Part shown: positions 51,856-62,893 of the stretch, piece by piece
Numbering within the stretch: the first letter of the stretch is position 1
Layout: each line of letters starts with the position of its first letter
Assembly: GCA_905250025.1 (NCBI GenBank)
Contig: CAJNOJ010000023.1
Span: 372,001 to 436,000 of the forward strand
Direction: 5' to 3'
Origin: Adineta ricciae
Lineage: Eukaryota; Rotifera; Eurotatoria; Adinetida; Adinetidae
DNA: 64,000 nucleotides
Notes under the pieces: model-generated
Told to the model about the DNA's origin: nothing
What the model saw: the letters and a program-made list of their open reading frames with translations, nothing else
Database searches by the model: none
Made by a program: the position numbers and the translations under genes

Positions 51856-52870
51856 TTAATATACCGTATATCCATGTCGATAATAGTGCGGATTATATTG
51901 ATACCGAGCGTCACCAACACGATCGGAGAGTACCAATTGACGAACAGTAGGTAGAGTTTTTGAACGACGTACAACATCAGGAATAGCCCAGACACCGTCT
52001 GCAACGTTGACAAGATTATTTTCCAACATGTATTGATATGGGACATAAAAATAACCGTTTTGGCCCTAGAACAAAAAAAAAGAAAGTGTCTTTCAATATT
52101 TACTCGAGATGAACAAGCGAATGATAGTCACCCAATCTTCTCCCCAGGAGTTTCGCACTATAAAGTGACCTGTTCGATCATCATAGCCAACAACGAGAAC
52201 AGCATGGGTAGGAACAGATAATATGTTGGCATCGTTCGGATTCGGCATTGTTATGAAACCACGATTGTATTTGGCTTCATTGGTTGCTTGAGGTAATAGA
52301 CGAATTCCGATGAGAAACGGTACTTCATTACTTAAACAGGCTTTCAGAGCTGCTAAAGTTCGTGGAACCGATAAAACTACAACTGATATTTGACTTGCGG
52401 CTTCATAAACATGAGCTGGAGGCGTTTGATCAATATAAGCACGTTCGTAAGGCCAAACAAATTCAGCACACACACCAAATTTTCGTAAACCTAATGCAAT
52501 CGTTCGTTTTGATGCTCCGCCATCAGTCACTTCAAAACTACGTTGTTGGATCATTCGACCATTATAATAAATAAATAACCTTGAAACATTAACATTATGA
52601 CCGGCTCGACGTTTAATGATATACTCAATGGCGCCAGCAAAAGCATTAGCAGCACTAAAGAAAACAATGTTTAATGAGGAAAAACAAGCCAATATCTTCC
52701 TACCATGCGTCGGTTTGCGCTTGATTTTTAACTGGTGTTAGCCAACGACGAAGATCGACTGAAGATAGAATTTTTTGAACTGGTACTTTAAATGGTCGCA
52801 TTGTAAGACGACGGGTGTCCATGGAAGCATCGAGAGTTGGCGCATACCATTGATATGGATTTCGATACAT
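51856..52870 (-). CDS. Papain-fold cysteine peptidase (C1 family, compact bacterial-like form)
   Basis: Cysteine protease of 299 aa in three exons: 52870-52704, 52654-52132, 52065-51856. The catalytic set is complete: Gln/Cys in NQAQTDACAANAFAGAIEY (Cys split by the first intron), His in PTHAVLVVGYDD and Asn in VRNSWGEDWGQNGYFYVPY. The ACAANAFAGAIEY form, rather than the animal CGSCWAFS, matches C1 peptidases common in bacteria. There is no inhibitory propeptide. From this Met there is no signal peptide either. A signal-like start (MNVVLLLCCLAAF) lies just upstream in another frame and would need an intron of only about 25 nt. Closest relatives, and so horizontal origin, need a database search. 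The two introns show the gene is domesticated into the eukaryotic genome. Confidence 0.85.
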
Positions 52871-54224
52871 ATTTTTTTCGCACCTAGTTTCTCGAAATGC
52901 GCCTGGACACCGTTCGGAATGCAGCTAGGCAGCAGAGCAATAACACAACATTCATGCTCTATATATATCGGAATTTTCTAAAATTGTAAATAATAGATGG
53001 CGGAAAAATCGAGAATTATTCGGGCATGACTATGTAAAAGCAGAACTCAGTTGTCATTACTATACTATCAAAGTTATTTTGCTGTTTTCCCTCTGTCTCA
53101 TTTGATCACCGAAAATATTTTTCACGGTCTTGTACAGCAGAAATAAGAGAACTTCTCTATATGTAGTAGTAGCAGAACAGTATATCGTTTTGAGTTATAT
53201 GATTGATTGATCGTATGAAGAAAGAACCACGATCTTCTGTTCTCGTCAATACAAATCACTTTTATTTATGAAGAAAGAATCAATAGATCATCAATTAAAA
53301 TGTAAAATGGAATTAAATAAGTCAAAGTTTATCACGGCGGAAACTCTTTCTTATCTAACTCGTATGTGACATTATTCCTGAGAGAAATTACGAGCAAGTA
53401 GATTTTTTATGATTAGTCCAGAAGTAATTGCGTTACACGTTCTATGTTACACCAGTGATCGCAAATGGAAATGTCGTTAGGTAGATAAATAGCGGGCGAA
53501 ACTATCAATCGCATACATGTGACGATTTCGAGAGCCCATCAGCAGATTTTTTTGACATATCATCATGATGTGTTCGATTTCTAATCAGTATAAAAGCAGG
53601 CATACCTTTTCGAAAAGAAAATTCATTAGTTTTATCGTGACAATTCATCGCATTCGTACAGAAATATTCCAAGCAGTAGAAGAAATTTTCGCGAATAGAT
53701 GCGTAGATCAAAAGAAATGCCTCGATCATCTACTATCGAGTAGTTCTCTTTAAAAATCCCAAAACTGATGTGTAAATGCCTTTCTTGAAAGAAAAACAAG
53801 TTTTTTTTGCACCAAAGAGCTGATAAAAAAAAAGTATTGTACGGACATAGAAATTATATTTTTCTTCATATCAAGCGTAAGAAGATAATTTTAATAACCT
53901 AAAACGTGCTTTGCATGCTGACTTTGACGTCAATGGTGGACATCTGTCTCTTAATAAACATATGACAAAATACGCTTAGCCAATAGAAATTTTTTTTGTT
54001 CTGTTAGATACATAAGTGTGTTTGTCCGTTAAAATTTTTCTTCGGAGTCTTTTTGATTGTGTTCTGTCATGTGTGCTCGAGCGAACTTGTAGTGCGTTCG
54101 ATTAAAATACTTGTCAATATGTGTTATTAAGAAGTATGCATTTGTTTCTTCGTTTTCAATTTTTGTCAAACACATTTTAACTCGCATTCTTACTTGAAAA
54201 GATTTTTCAAACCAATCTCCTTTT
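52871..54224. other. Intergenic region between divergent peptidase and TMEM64 genes
   Basis: About 1.35 kb. A 74-codon minus-strand frame (53505-53729) with an ATG and a hydrophobic start overlaps a plus-strand frame just after a TATAAAAG at about 53589; neither is convincing. Probably promoter sequence. Confidence 0.45.
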
Positions 54225-55288
54225 ATGTCTGATACAAGCATTGTAAAATTCTCCTCTTTACCAACTGCATCTATTCATTCAATAACACCGAACCCATCCA
54301 CGTCCTATGATCTACACGACTATGAAATCAAAGCGGAATCGAATTCGGATTTGCCGTTTCTTTCGAAAAAGAAATTGATTCAGTTCAAGCCCACACATCG
54401 TGATATTTTTCATTCCAGTCATTTCAATGGGCCATCATTCAAACAGATTATTTTCTTTTTCATTATGTTTGTGTTGATTACATCATTATGCTCATATTTA
54501 TACAAAGATTCTTTAATCAATATTTTACTTATCTTGGAAACATTACCATGGTGGTGGACGTCGTTGTTTTTTTGCATTCTTTTCACTCTCGTTTCCCTAC
54601 CATTTGCTTGGGGTAAAACAAGCACTCATTGCAAATAATTCTTCGTTTTAATCTTGAATTTTTCTAATTCTAGGATACATTTTATTGAATATTGCATGTG
54701 GATTTTTGTATGGATTTGTTTATGGTGTTATGTTCATCATAATCTATGCTGGAATTGGACTATCCATCTCGTTTTTCGCATGTCGATTCATATTGTCACA
54801 TAATTATTGTGTGATTAAAAATGTCAAGACGACATTTGAAAATAGTGAAATTATTCAAACAATGATCAAAGTTTTAAATAGTGCAGATGGTTACAAAATT
54901 ATTTTTCTAAGTCGATTAACTCCGGTAAAGAAAAACGAGAGGAAAAGTAAAGAGACTTTCGATTTATGTTTAGATTCCTCTTGGTTTACAAAATGGCTTT
55001 TACTCGATTAGTAACATCCCGTTTCGCATTTATCTTTTCTGGTCATTATGTGGATTAATTCCAACACAAGTTATCTATTGTTCACTTGGTTCGCGTCTTC
55101 ATTCGATGACTGATTTGATCTTAATTGACAAACGTACGAAAACAGTTGGGATTATCGTTGGCTTATGCGAATGTTTCATGACTGTTCTATTGACGTATTA
55201 TGTATTTCGGACAGCTAAGAAAGTCTTAAATAAGTTGCTGCTTGAAACAGCTGAATCGAGCGAAAATCTCATAGCTGTTAAAGAATAA
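54225..55288 (+). CDS. TMEM64: TMEM64-like membrane protein (VTT/DedA domain)
   Basis: Multi-pass membrane protein of the endomembrane system. Three exons, 54225-54612, 54674-54924 and 54974-55288, about 317 aa. A polar N-terminus of about 75 residues precedes the first helix (IIFFFIMFVLITSLCSYL). The VTT core reads LETLPWWWTSLF, SLPFAWGYILLNIACGFLYGF, then the re-entrant SRLTPIPLGLQNGFYSI and CGLIPTQVIYCSLGS, matching human TMEM64 (LARLTPIPFGLQN, LLPTQLLNSYLGT). A last helix (VGIIVGLCECFMTVLLTYYV) ends the protein. Mammalian TMEM64 modulates SERCA2 and Wnt signalling; lipid scrambling is suggested for related VTT proteins. Function here is inferred from homology. Confidence 0.9.
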
Positions 55289-55479
55289 CTCAAAGTTGAA
55301 CGTGTGCGGTTTTTTGTTTTCGTTCTCGAATGTTGAGAAAAGAAGTTCTTTTCATTTTTGTATTATTTGATGTAATAATAAAACGACATATGATAATAAT
55401 ACAATCAAACGAACGTGTTTGAGTAAAATACAAATGATTCGAGCGAAAACTTGAATAAGTCGTTTCTAGCTATCTTTAG

Positions 55480-56929
55480 ATGAGTTTATGATGCGATAAG
55501 TATCGTCCGAAGACACTCGATTATCAAATAGAACGAGCCCATCGACTGAAAACGATTGTAATTCAAATATTTATATTTGCTCTGGCATTCGCTAAGTGTT
55601 TAGACCAATAATGGTGATTTTCCTCACTTAGTAATCTTTGGTCCCGATGGTTCCGGTAAGAAAACTCGCATTATGTGTTTACGCCATGAACTTTACGGCG
55701 AGGATGTTCATTCGGTTCGACTTGAAAATCATCAATACGAAACTTCGTCACATAAAAAATTCGAATTAACCACCATCGGGAGTCATTCTCATACGCAAGT
55801 CAATCCAAGGTAAACCTCAATACGAACTATAAAAGTACATTTCTCTTTGTAACAGTGGTGTAGGAATATATGATCGAGTCGTTGTGCAAGAGTTAATAAA
55901 AACAATTGCACAAACAAAACAAATCATCAGCAATGAACAACAATCATTTAAAGGTAGGTTGTGGATAAATATTGATTGATTACAATTTTAATATTGATTT
56001 ATGTCAGTTATTGTTATTGTCGAAGTGGATAAATTAACACGTGATGCACAGTATAGTCTGCGACGAACTATGGAGAAGTATATAAATTCATGTCGATTGA
56101 TTCTTTGCTGTAATTCAACCTCTCGAATTCTACCTGCTATTCGTAGTCAATGTTTAGCTGTACGAGTATCTGCTCCAACTGACGATGAGGTTGATTGATT
56201 GAGTCGTTTATTGAAAACGATTTCCTTGTTGCTTTTGTTGTTGTTGTATTAATTAGATCAATATTGTTCTACAGAAAGTAGCACGTTGGGAAGGTGTTCA
56301 ATTGCCGATTGCTTTGGCGAAACGTCTTGCCGAGAAAAGTGAAAGAAATCTTCAGCGAGCTCTATTGATGTTTCAAACATGTGCTATAAAAAAGTAAAAG
56401 TGTATTGGCTAAGATAGACACAACGAAAGACTTGTTCAATTAGAGTTCCGCTGACAAAAGATCAAAAGATACTTGTGCCAGATTGGGAGGTGTATCTTCG
56501 CGAGACGGGTCGAATGGTTGTCGAACAACAAACACCAGAACGGTGAATAGAGTTTTTTGTTTCCACTGGTTTATTGAATACGTTCTTATCTTCCTATTTA
56601 ATAGACTCTTAGAAGTTCGCGAACGTCTGTATGAATTGATTGCACATGGTATTCCAGCTGAAGTTATTTTCAAAGTAAAATATCTGCTCTCTACTTCATT
56701 GAAGTCATTGATTCAAATTACTTTTCAGGGTTTATTGTTCGAGTTAATAGTAAATTGTGATGAAGTAATTAAGAGCCAAGTGACAAGCCTAGCAGCTGAA
56801 TATGAACATCGCATTCGACAAGGTTCAAAACATATCTTTCATCTCGAAGTATTTCTAGCTAAATTCATGTATATTTACAAACAACACGTTGAACGCACTG
56901 CAGCACTCGTTATGGATGAAACCTACTGA
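55480..56929 (+). CDS. RFC3: Replication factor C subunit 3, with in-frame TGA at codon 4
   Basis: Clamp-loader subunit that helps load PCNA during DNA replication and repair. Exons starting at 55480 read M-S-L-stop-C-D-K-Y-R-P, where the family has MSLWVDKYRP: the Trp codon is TGA (55489-55491). All later exons look intact: GDFPHLVIFGPDGSGKKTRIMC (Walker A), SRVVVQE-like DRVVVQELIKTIAQ, EVDKLTRDAQYSLRRTMEKY (Walker B and sensor region), CRLILCCNSTSRI, RSQCLAVRV, LAEKSERNLQRALL, DWEVYLRETGR and QGSKHIFHLEVFLAKFMYIYK. Every intron has GT-AG ends. The next in-frame Met lies after Walker A, so it could not give an active ATPase. This may be a recent pseudogene copy, a sequencing error, or an unusual start; see findings. 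Confidence 0.92.
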
Positions 56930-57172
56930 ATGAATTTGTTTTGTTATTTTAATATTTAAGAAATAATAATAAAAATTCAAAAATTTCGTTTATCAACTAA
57001 AAAACGTTATTTTCGCCCGATCACACCATCAATATCATTTTTTTATGATAATACGTGTGAAAATCGAACATATGTTATAAACTACTTCACATCTTCCTAT
57101 ATAAACCTTTTAGCGATATTCGACTGTGTTGCTCCCCTACTTTTTATTTCAAAGAACTTTCGAGATATTCAC

Positions 57173-58938
57173 ATGTTCCTTCCATATCTGAGTTTGATCC
57201 TAGCCTGCGGTAAGATTGACAATCATTGATCTCAATGTTACTCAACGATCTGTACTGTAGGTTTTGCAGCAGCACAGTATAATCGAGTGCACACTACAGC
57301 CGAACGAATGAGACTTCTGGTAGAATATAAATAAAGTCAAATGAATATGTCAACTGTCTCTTTGCAATTTTATTAACTAGGGACCTCTGGCGTTTCCTGA
57401 ATCTCGATTAACATTCAATTGTCCAGCTTTAACGCCATCACCAACAACTCCAACATCAGGTGCTCGATATTCGCATAGATTTTGAAAAATTTTCAGTCAT
57501 TCTTGTGTTTCAGTTCATGCACTACGACCAGCTGATATTAAACATGTCGCATCAATGGGCGATAGTTTAACGGTGAGTTTGAACTGTAAAGAAGTCTTTT
57601 CATATCATCGTATACTAGGCTGCTAACGGTGCCAAAGCACATTCTATTGTTGCTGTCATTGTCGAATACCGTGGTGTTTCATGGAGGTGAGAAATGAATA
57701 CATATGGTCTGATATCTGAATGACATGAGTATCTTGTAGTATCGGTGGTGATGATGACTTGAAATCAGTCGTTACTTTACCAAGTAAAAGTTTGCGAATG
57801 CGGAGGAATATGATTCATTGTTTATATTTTAGATATTTTACGACAATTTAACAGTAAATTAGATGGTTATTCACGAGGTACTGGTGATCGAAACAATTCT
57901 AAAGCTGGTTTCAATGTTGCCAAAGCAGGTGCCATCTCTTCGTAAGTTGAATGTTTTCGTATATCTTGGGATAATGTTCTATATGATAAACTCATCAAGT
58001 GACATGCCAACTCAAGCAAATCTTCTTGTTGATCGAATGATTCGAGCATTAGGTGCTGCTAAATTTGCTGCTGATTGGAAATTAGTGACATTCTTCATTG
58101 GCGGCAACGATCTCTGCGGTTATTGCAAAGATCATGTAAGTCTGTTCGTTTTTGTCTAAAATTTCTATGGTTTATGTCTGAATGTTAGGATCGATTTAGT
58201 GCAGCTACATATACAAACAATATTAAACGAGCATTGGATATTCTGAAAGCTCGAATGCCTCGTACATTGGTCAATTTTGTTACCGTTCTCAATGTTGCTG
58301 AACTGGAAGATTTACACGAAGGTATTCGATGCCAATCCTTACAAAAGTAGGCTTTAATTTAGAGCTTAAACACAATAGTGGTTTATTAGTTTTATGTGCG
58401 ATTGTGCTGTGAATAAAAAGACACGCGAAGAAGTTCGTGTCGCAAACTTGGAATATCAAAAAGCAACATCTGAATTAATTGACTCCGGTATTTATGATAC
58501 ATCCGATGATTTTACTATCGTTCGACAACCATTCATGGAACATATGAAAGTGCCATTGACGGTAGAGAAAAGTTCGAATGAGATGATTACTTTTATACAC
58601 TTTGTTTTGGTTTGAACAGGGCGATGGTTTATCGGATTTCTCATACTTTGCTCCTGATTGTTTTCATTTCAGTCAAAAAGGTCACGAAGCCGCTGCTATT
58701 GAACTCTGGAATAATATGGTAAAAATCTAATTCATGAACAGTACCAGCAATAACATTCTTTTCTGTAATTATAGATGCAAAAAGTTGGCGAAAAGACATC
58801 ATTATGGAATCTGTTGGACACTCTCAGTTGCCCCGCAGCAGTTCGTTATCATTTCGTTTTGATTCGACGAATTGTTAACAGAATTTTTCGTATTTTTAGG
58901 GTAACGGCTATATCTATACAGCAAAGAATAGTGCTTGA
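57173..58938 (+). CDS. Secreted phospholipase B-like GDSL lipase
   Basis: SGNH/GDSL hydrolase related to animal phospholipase B1 (PLB1), which removes acyl chains from phospholipids. Thirteen exons join in phase (first 57173-57209, last 58900-58938) to give 374 aa. Vertebrate PLB1 has four repeats and a membrane anchor; this is a single unit. A signal peptide ([17 protein letters not shown]) comes first. The nucleophile lies in MGDSLTAANGAKA, preceded by the PLB signature [15 protein letters not shown]. Other blocks are [32 protein letters not shown] and the catalytic Asp/His in [16 protein letters not shown]. The C-terminus has no hydrophobic tail, so it should be freely secreted, perhaps digestive. 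Confidence 0.9.
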
Positions 58939-59200
58939 ATCGGCAAATGATCTTTTATTGATCATTTGAATTTTCCTTTTTTTGTGCTATGTCAATAAAG
59001 GGATGCTAAAGAAAAAGAACGAAAAAAAACAACAACACTGACTTGACCGATCAGTGTACTATTTGATATCTCAGATGAAAATTGCTCAAGGTCAAGCGTT
59101 CGAGTTGGATGAGTTGAGAGAAAAGAGAGCGAGAGAAAAATATAATTTTCTCGGAGGGTGAACTTCAGTTCATTCATTTGAATAGCTGAAACGGGAAAAG

Positions 59201-59590
59201 ATGCAACACTACCTTGTGCTTACTATCTTAATCATTTGCTATGTCTCTGTAAATTCGCAAACCGATCACACTTCAACTACAACAGCTACTACAGGTTCTG
59301 TTACCGTTCATACTACCGTTGTTGAACACACAACAGTTGTACCGGTTGTGGTTGCTGTCGAAAAAGAAGCAACTGTTCAAACTACAGTAACAACTACTAC
59401 TGTCGTTCCATTCTCAACAACAACCGGCAACAGATTTACATCTATAAATCGAGCACTTGTGACATCATGGCCTGAGCCACCACCACATCCTCTTGGTTAT
59501 TGTATTCGTGGTCGCTTGCGTTGCTCGAAAATCCGTCGTTGCTGCACAGGACCATGTAATTTCAATACAATGAAATGTCCATCACCATAG
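59201..59590 (+). CDS. Small secreted Thr-rich protein with a C-terminal cystine-knot-like domain
   Basis: 129 aa in one exon. A signal peptide (YLVLTILIICYVSVNS) is followed by about 70 residues rich in Thr and Val (TTVVEHTT, VQTTVTTTTVV), a likely O-glycosylated mucin-like stalk. The last 30 residues hold six Cys with spacing C-x6-C-x5-CC-x3-C-x6-C, the layout of inhibitor cystine knots (knottins). Such folds occur in channel-active peptides, protease inhibitors and antimicrobial peptides; the sequence alone does not choose among these. Orthology is unknown. It starts 262 bp after the lipase stop, same strand. Confidence 0.7.
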   Translation: MQHYLVLTILIICYVSVNSQTDHTSTTTATTGSVTVHTTVVEHTTVVPVVVAVEKEATVQTTVTTTTVVPFSTTTGNRFTSINRALVTSWPEPPPHPLGYCIRGRLRCSKIRRCCTGPCNFNTMKCPSP

Positions 59591-60089
59591 ACCATTCAAC
59601 ACTGAAAATAAACTTCACTTCATTTTTGCTTTCGTGCTTAAAAGTAGTTATCCTTCAATATTTAGACATATTCACATTGTGTATTTGTTCGAATAAAAGT
59701 AAAACCGATGACTTCGATTCTTCTGTTAAACACTTACAGCCAAACCTCTCTTTACAACAGGGAACGAAAAGAAGAGAGACGATAGATCTAACATATCCAG
59801 CTTGTATCGTACCGAACACTTCAAAAGAAGTAGAGGATGTATGAAAGTAGAGTTACGAATGTGTATATAAAAGTCAAGCAGCGCTAATATGTAGTCTTTC
59901 TGAGTGTTAATCAAGGAATTGCGATTTTGAGCCAGGAAAGAGAACTTATTACATCGCGCGATGACTAGCGCCCTCTATGTTAAATGAATTCGATTCACGT
60001 ATTTTTATACCAGTATACTACAAAACTACAAACAAAGAAGAACAATATTGATTTAATTTATTAACACACAAGATAGTTTCTCGGAAATA
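59591..60089 (+). other. Intergenic region before CTCF
   Basis: About 500 bp. AATAAA at 59607-59612 (aaaataaact) could end the knottin-like mRNA. The short plus-strand frame at 59575-59844 has no recognisable content. The rest is presumed CTCF promoter and 5' UTR. Confidence 0.5.
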
Positions 60090-62501
60090 ATGGCAACTCG
60101 AACATCGACACGTTCGACAAAAGCTGTCAAATTCATTGATTCTGCTGATTCGGATGACGATGAAGATATAAATAAAGCGAATTCTTCGGAAATCAAAGCT
60201 GAAGGCAAGAAGCCTCGAGGTCGACCACCCAATTCACGTCGAAATCAAACAAATGATGATGACGATTGGGATGCTGGAAATGAACAAAATATTGATGAAG
60301 ATGAAGACGATGACATTGGTGATGATGACGATGATGGAATGATTGATCGTAATTCAGGACAAGATGCTACGAAAAAATTTCCTGCCAATCGATCTGACAA
60401 TTCAGTTTACGACTTTAGGTAAAAACAAAACATGCACCTTTACTATATTCATAAAAACGTCTACATTATTCTAGTGAGGCACCAAGAAAATGGACAAAAT
60501 CCCCACAACAAAGACCTACATCATTACCTAAAGCAGCTACTGCTGACAGTGGAAAATCTCTGGAAAAACTAATGTGTTCCTATTGGTAAAATTTGTTAAT
60601 AAACAAAAGTGATCGATTGATTTCTATTATGTTACTTGTAGTAATTATACAACAACGAAAAAGTATCTTCTGCAGCGACATTTAAAATCTCATTCAACTG
60701 AACGGCCGCATAAATGTATAAAAGTCCCTACTAAACAGCTGACATTCATTTTCACATAAATGTGTTTTAGGTGCGTACTGTGAACGGTCGTTTAAAACAA
60801 CAATTCAATTAACAAATCATGTCAATACACATCTTGGTGTCAAACCATTTCAAGTAAAGCATTGACTTCTAGAAGAGGATATTTTTAATCATGTTGTTCT
60901 TAGTGCAAATTCTGCCCGTTTTCCTTTACAACTAGTGGAGAATTAATTCGTCATGTTCGATACAAGTAATTACCACAAATCTTCATTTTATATTGATTAT
61001 CATTTGCATTGATCTCTTCTAGACATACTCTTGAGAAACCACATCGCTGTGATGAATGTGGGTATGCAACAGTTGAATTAAGCAAATTACGACGGCATAT
61101 TCGTACACATACGGGAGTACGTTACTAGATTTACGAATGATCTTCAGTTGCATTTATATACTTTTATAGGAAAAACCGTATGCTTGTCCGCACTGCAGTT
61201 ATTGTAGTCCAGATACGTTTAAACTTAAAAGACATCTGCGTGTACATACAGGTAATAACAATAGAAGAAGAACCGTTGTGATCTATAGACTTGTTTCTCT
61301 AGGTGAAAGACCGTATCAATGTACTATCTGTAGTTTTCGATTTACTCAAAGCAATAGGTAAATTTCTTTAAGAATGGTTCTTCGGTAACATCGATTGCCT
61401 GTCTTTCATTTTAGTTTGAAAGCTCATATGTTAACTCATCAAGCTGAAAAGCCATCTTATCCATGTTCTTATTGTCCATCAGTTATGGCTCGCAAATCGG
61501 ATCTTCGTTATCATATTAACAAACAACATGCACGACAAACAGAACCATTGCCATGCAACAAATGCGACGAAGATTTTCCTGACAAGTATGTCGATTGCTC
61601 TTGCTTTCCAAAGAATTTACTTGATAAAAATTATATTTTAGATATACGTTACGTATGCATGGAAAAACTCATAAAGGTCAAACCATTCATTCGTGTACAC
61701 AATGCGAATTTTCTGCTAATACCAGTCAACAATTGGATGATCATATGAATAAACATCGTGGCACACAACCGTTCCAATGCAGTGAATGTGGTCTAATGTT
61801 TGCTGCTCGCGCTGATTTACGTGCACATGTGACACGTACGCATCGAAACTCATCGACAGTCGTTAATCGTCGTCCACAACGACGTGCCGCATCATTAAAT
61901 CATCGTTTTATTGGCGTGGAAGATGGACATATCGAGCAAAATGATGAAGAAGAAGATCAACATCGTTGTTCGATATGTCAACGACAATTTACATCGGCGA
62001 GATTACTAGATCGACATATGTATGCTGTGCATGAAGCACATCATGATGTGTACGATGAAAGAACTTATCGAACAAACGAAATCGATCGCAGAAATCATGC
62101 TGTTGACGACGATGATGATGTTCATGATTATGCCGACGATGAACTGGAAGAAAAAAATCAAAAAGTTGATGTTAAAACCGAGACTGTGCTTGAAAGAAAT
62201 GACGATGAAAACGAAGGAGACGAAGAAGAAGACGATTTGGCACCGCATGTTGAAGATATTCTTGATGGCGACGATGATTTTGAAGTTCTACCAACAATCA
62301 AATCTGTTTCATCGGCTAATAAAAAACGCAATGGTCCCGCGGATCGATATAGTTCAAATCGAAAGAAAACAATGATGAATCAAGGTATGTCAACCTTTGT
62401 AGACCGTAGAAATGATTAAAACTGTATTTCATTGTTAAGATTCGTTCGTATCCAACGATGATGAAAAGCCCGACTTGGATGTGTTTGGTTTCAATGATTG
62501 A
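60090..62501 (+). CDS. CTCF: CTCF, 11-zinc-finger insulator and architectural protein
   Basis: Sequence-specific DNA-binding protein for insulation and chromatin looping. About nine exons; first 60090-60418, last from about 62443 to TGA at 62499. The N-terminus is short (about 140 residues) and acidic, with an AT-hook-like GRPPNSRR. Eleven C2H2 fingers follow in CTCF order: finger 3 has [20 protein letters not shown], finger 4 [21 protein letters not shown], finger 5 [19 protein letters not shown], finger 6 FRFTQSNSLKAH and finger 7 [16 protein letters not shown], all close to vertebrate CTCF. Finger 11 is set apart by a basic/acidic linker of about 45 residues. The C-terminus is strongly acidic and ends DVFGFND. 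The vertebrate N-terminal region that binds cohesin is not recognisable by eye. Confidence 0.93.
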
Positions 62502-62893
62502 TTCCTATTTATTCTCTTCATGGATTGATATTTTTTGTTCTGTTCATATTTATTTTCACTGATTAGTATTTTGTTTCTCGTCTGTCTTGTTTCTTAGATA
62601 TTCGTCTCATCTTATTTGTTTTTATAACGCATATTATCTAAATGCGTGTAGAATTTCTGTTCTTCTTCTTTCTTGTTTCTGTTTTAGAGATAATATACAT
62701 ATATATATTCTATTGTATCCGAGAGTGGCAATTTGTGTTTTGTTTTCTTTTAGTATGAACATCCATTGAGAATGAATTTATTGATGGATTAGTATGTTTA
62801 TATTGTAGATTCGATCGTTTTTCTTCGGAAGATCATTATTCAGGATTGATCCTGATCCATAGAACCATCAACGCGATTCTCTTTATGTTTTAG
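62502..62893 (+). other. CTCF 3' UTR and CLPTM1L upstream region
   Basis: T-rich, about 390 bp, no coding sequence. An AG directly before the CLPTM1L ATG leaves room for a 5' non-coding exon here. Confidence 0.5.

Noticed and set aside
53505..53753. Overlapping small frames on both strands, one with a hydrophobic N-terminus and four Cys
   Set aside because: Neither has a recognisable domain or convincing splice structure, and they overlap each other.
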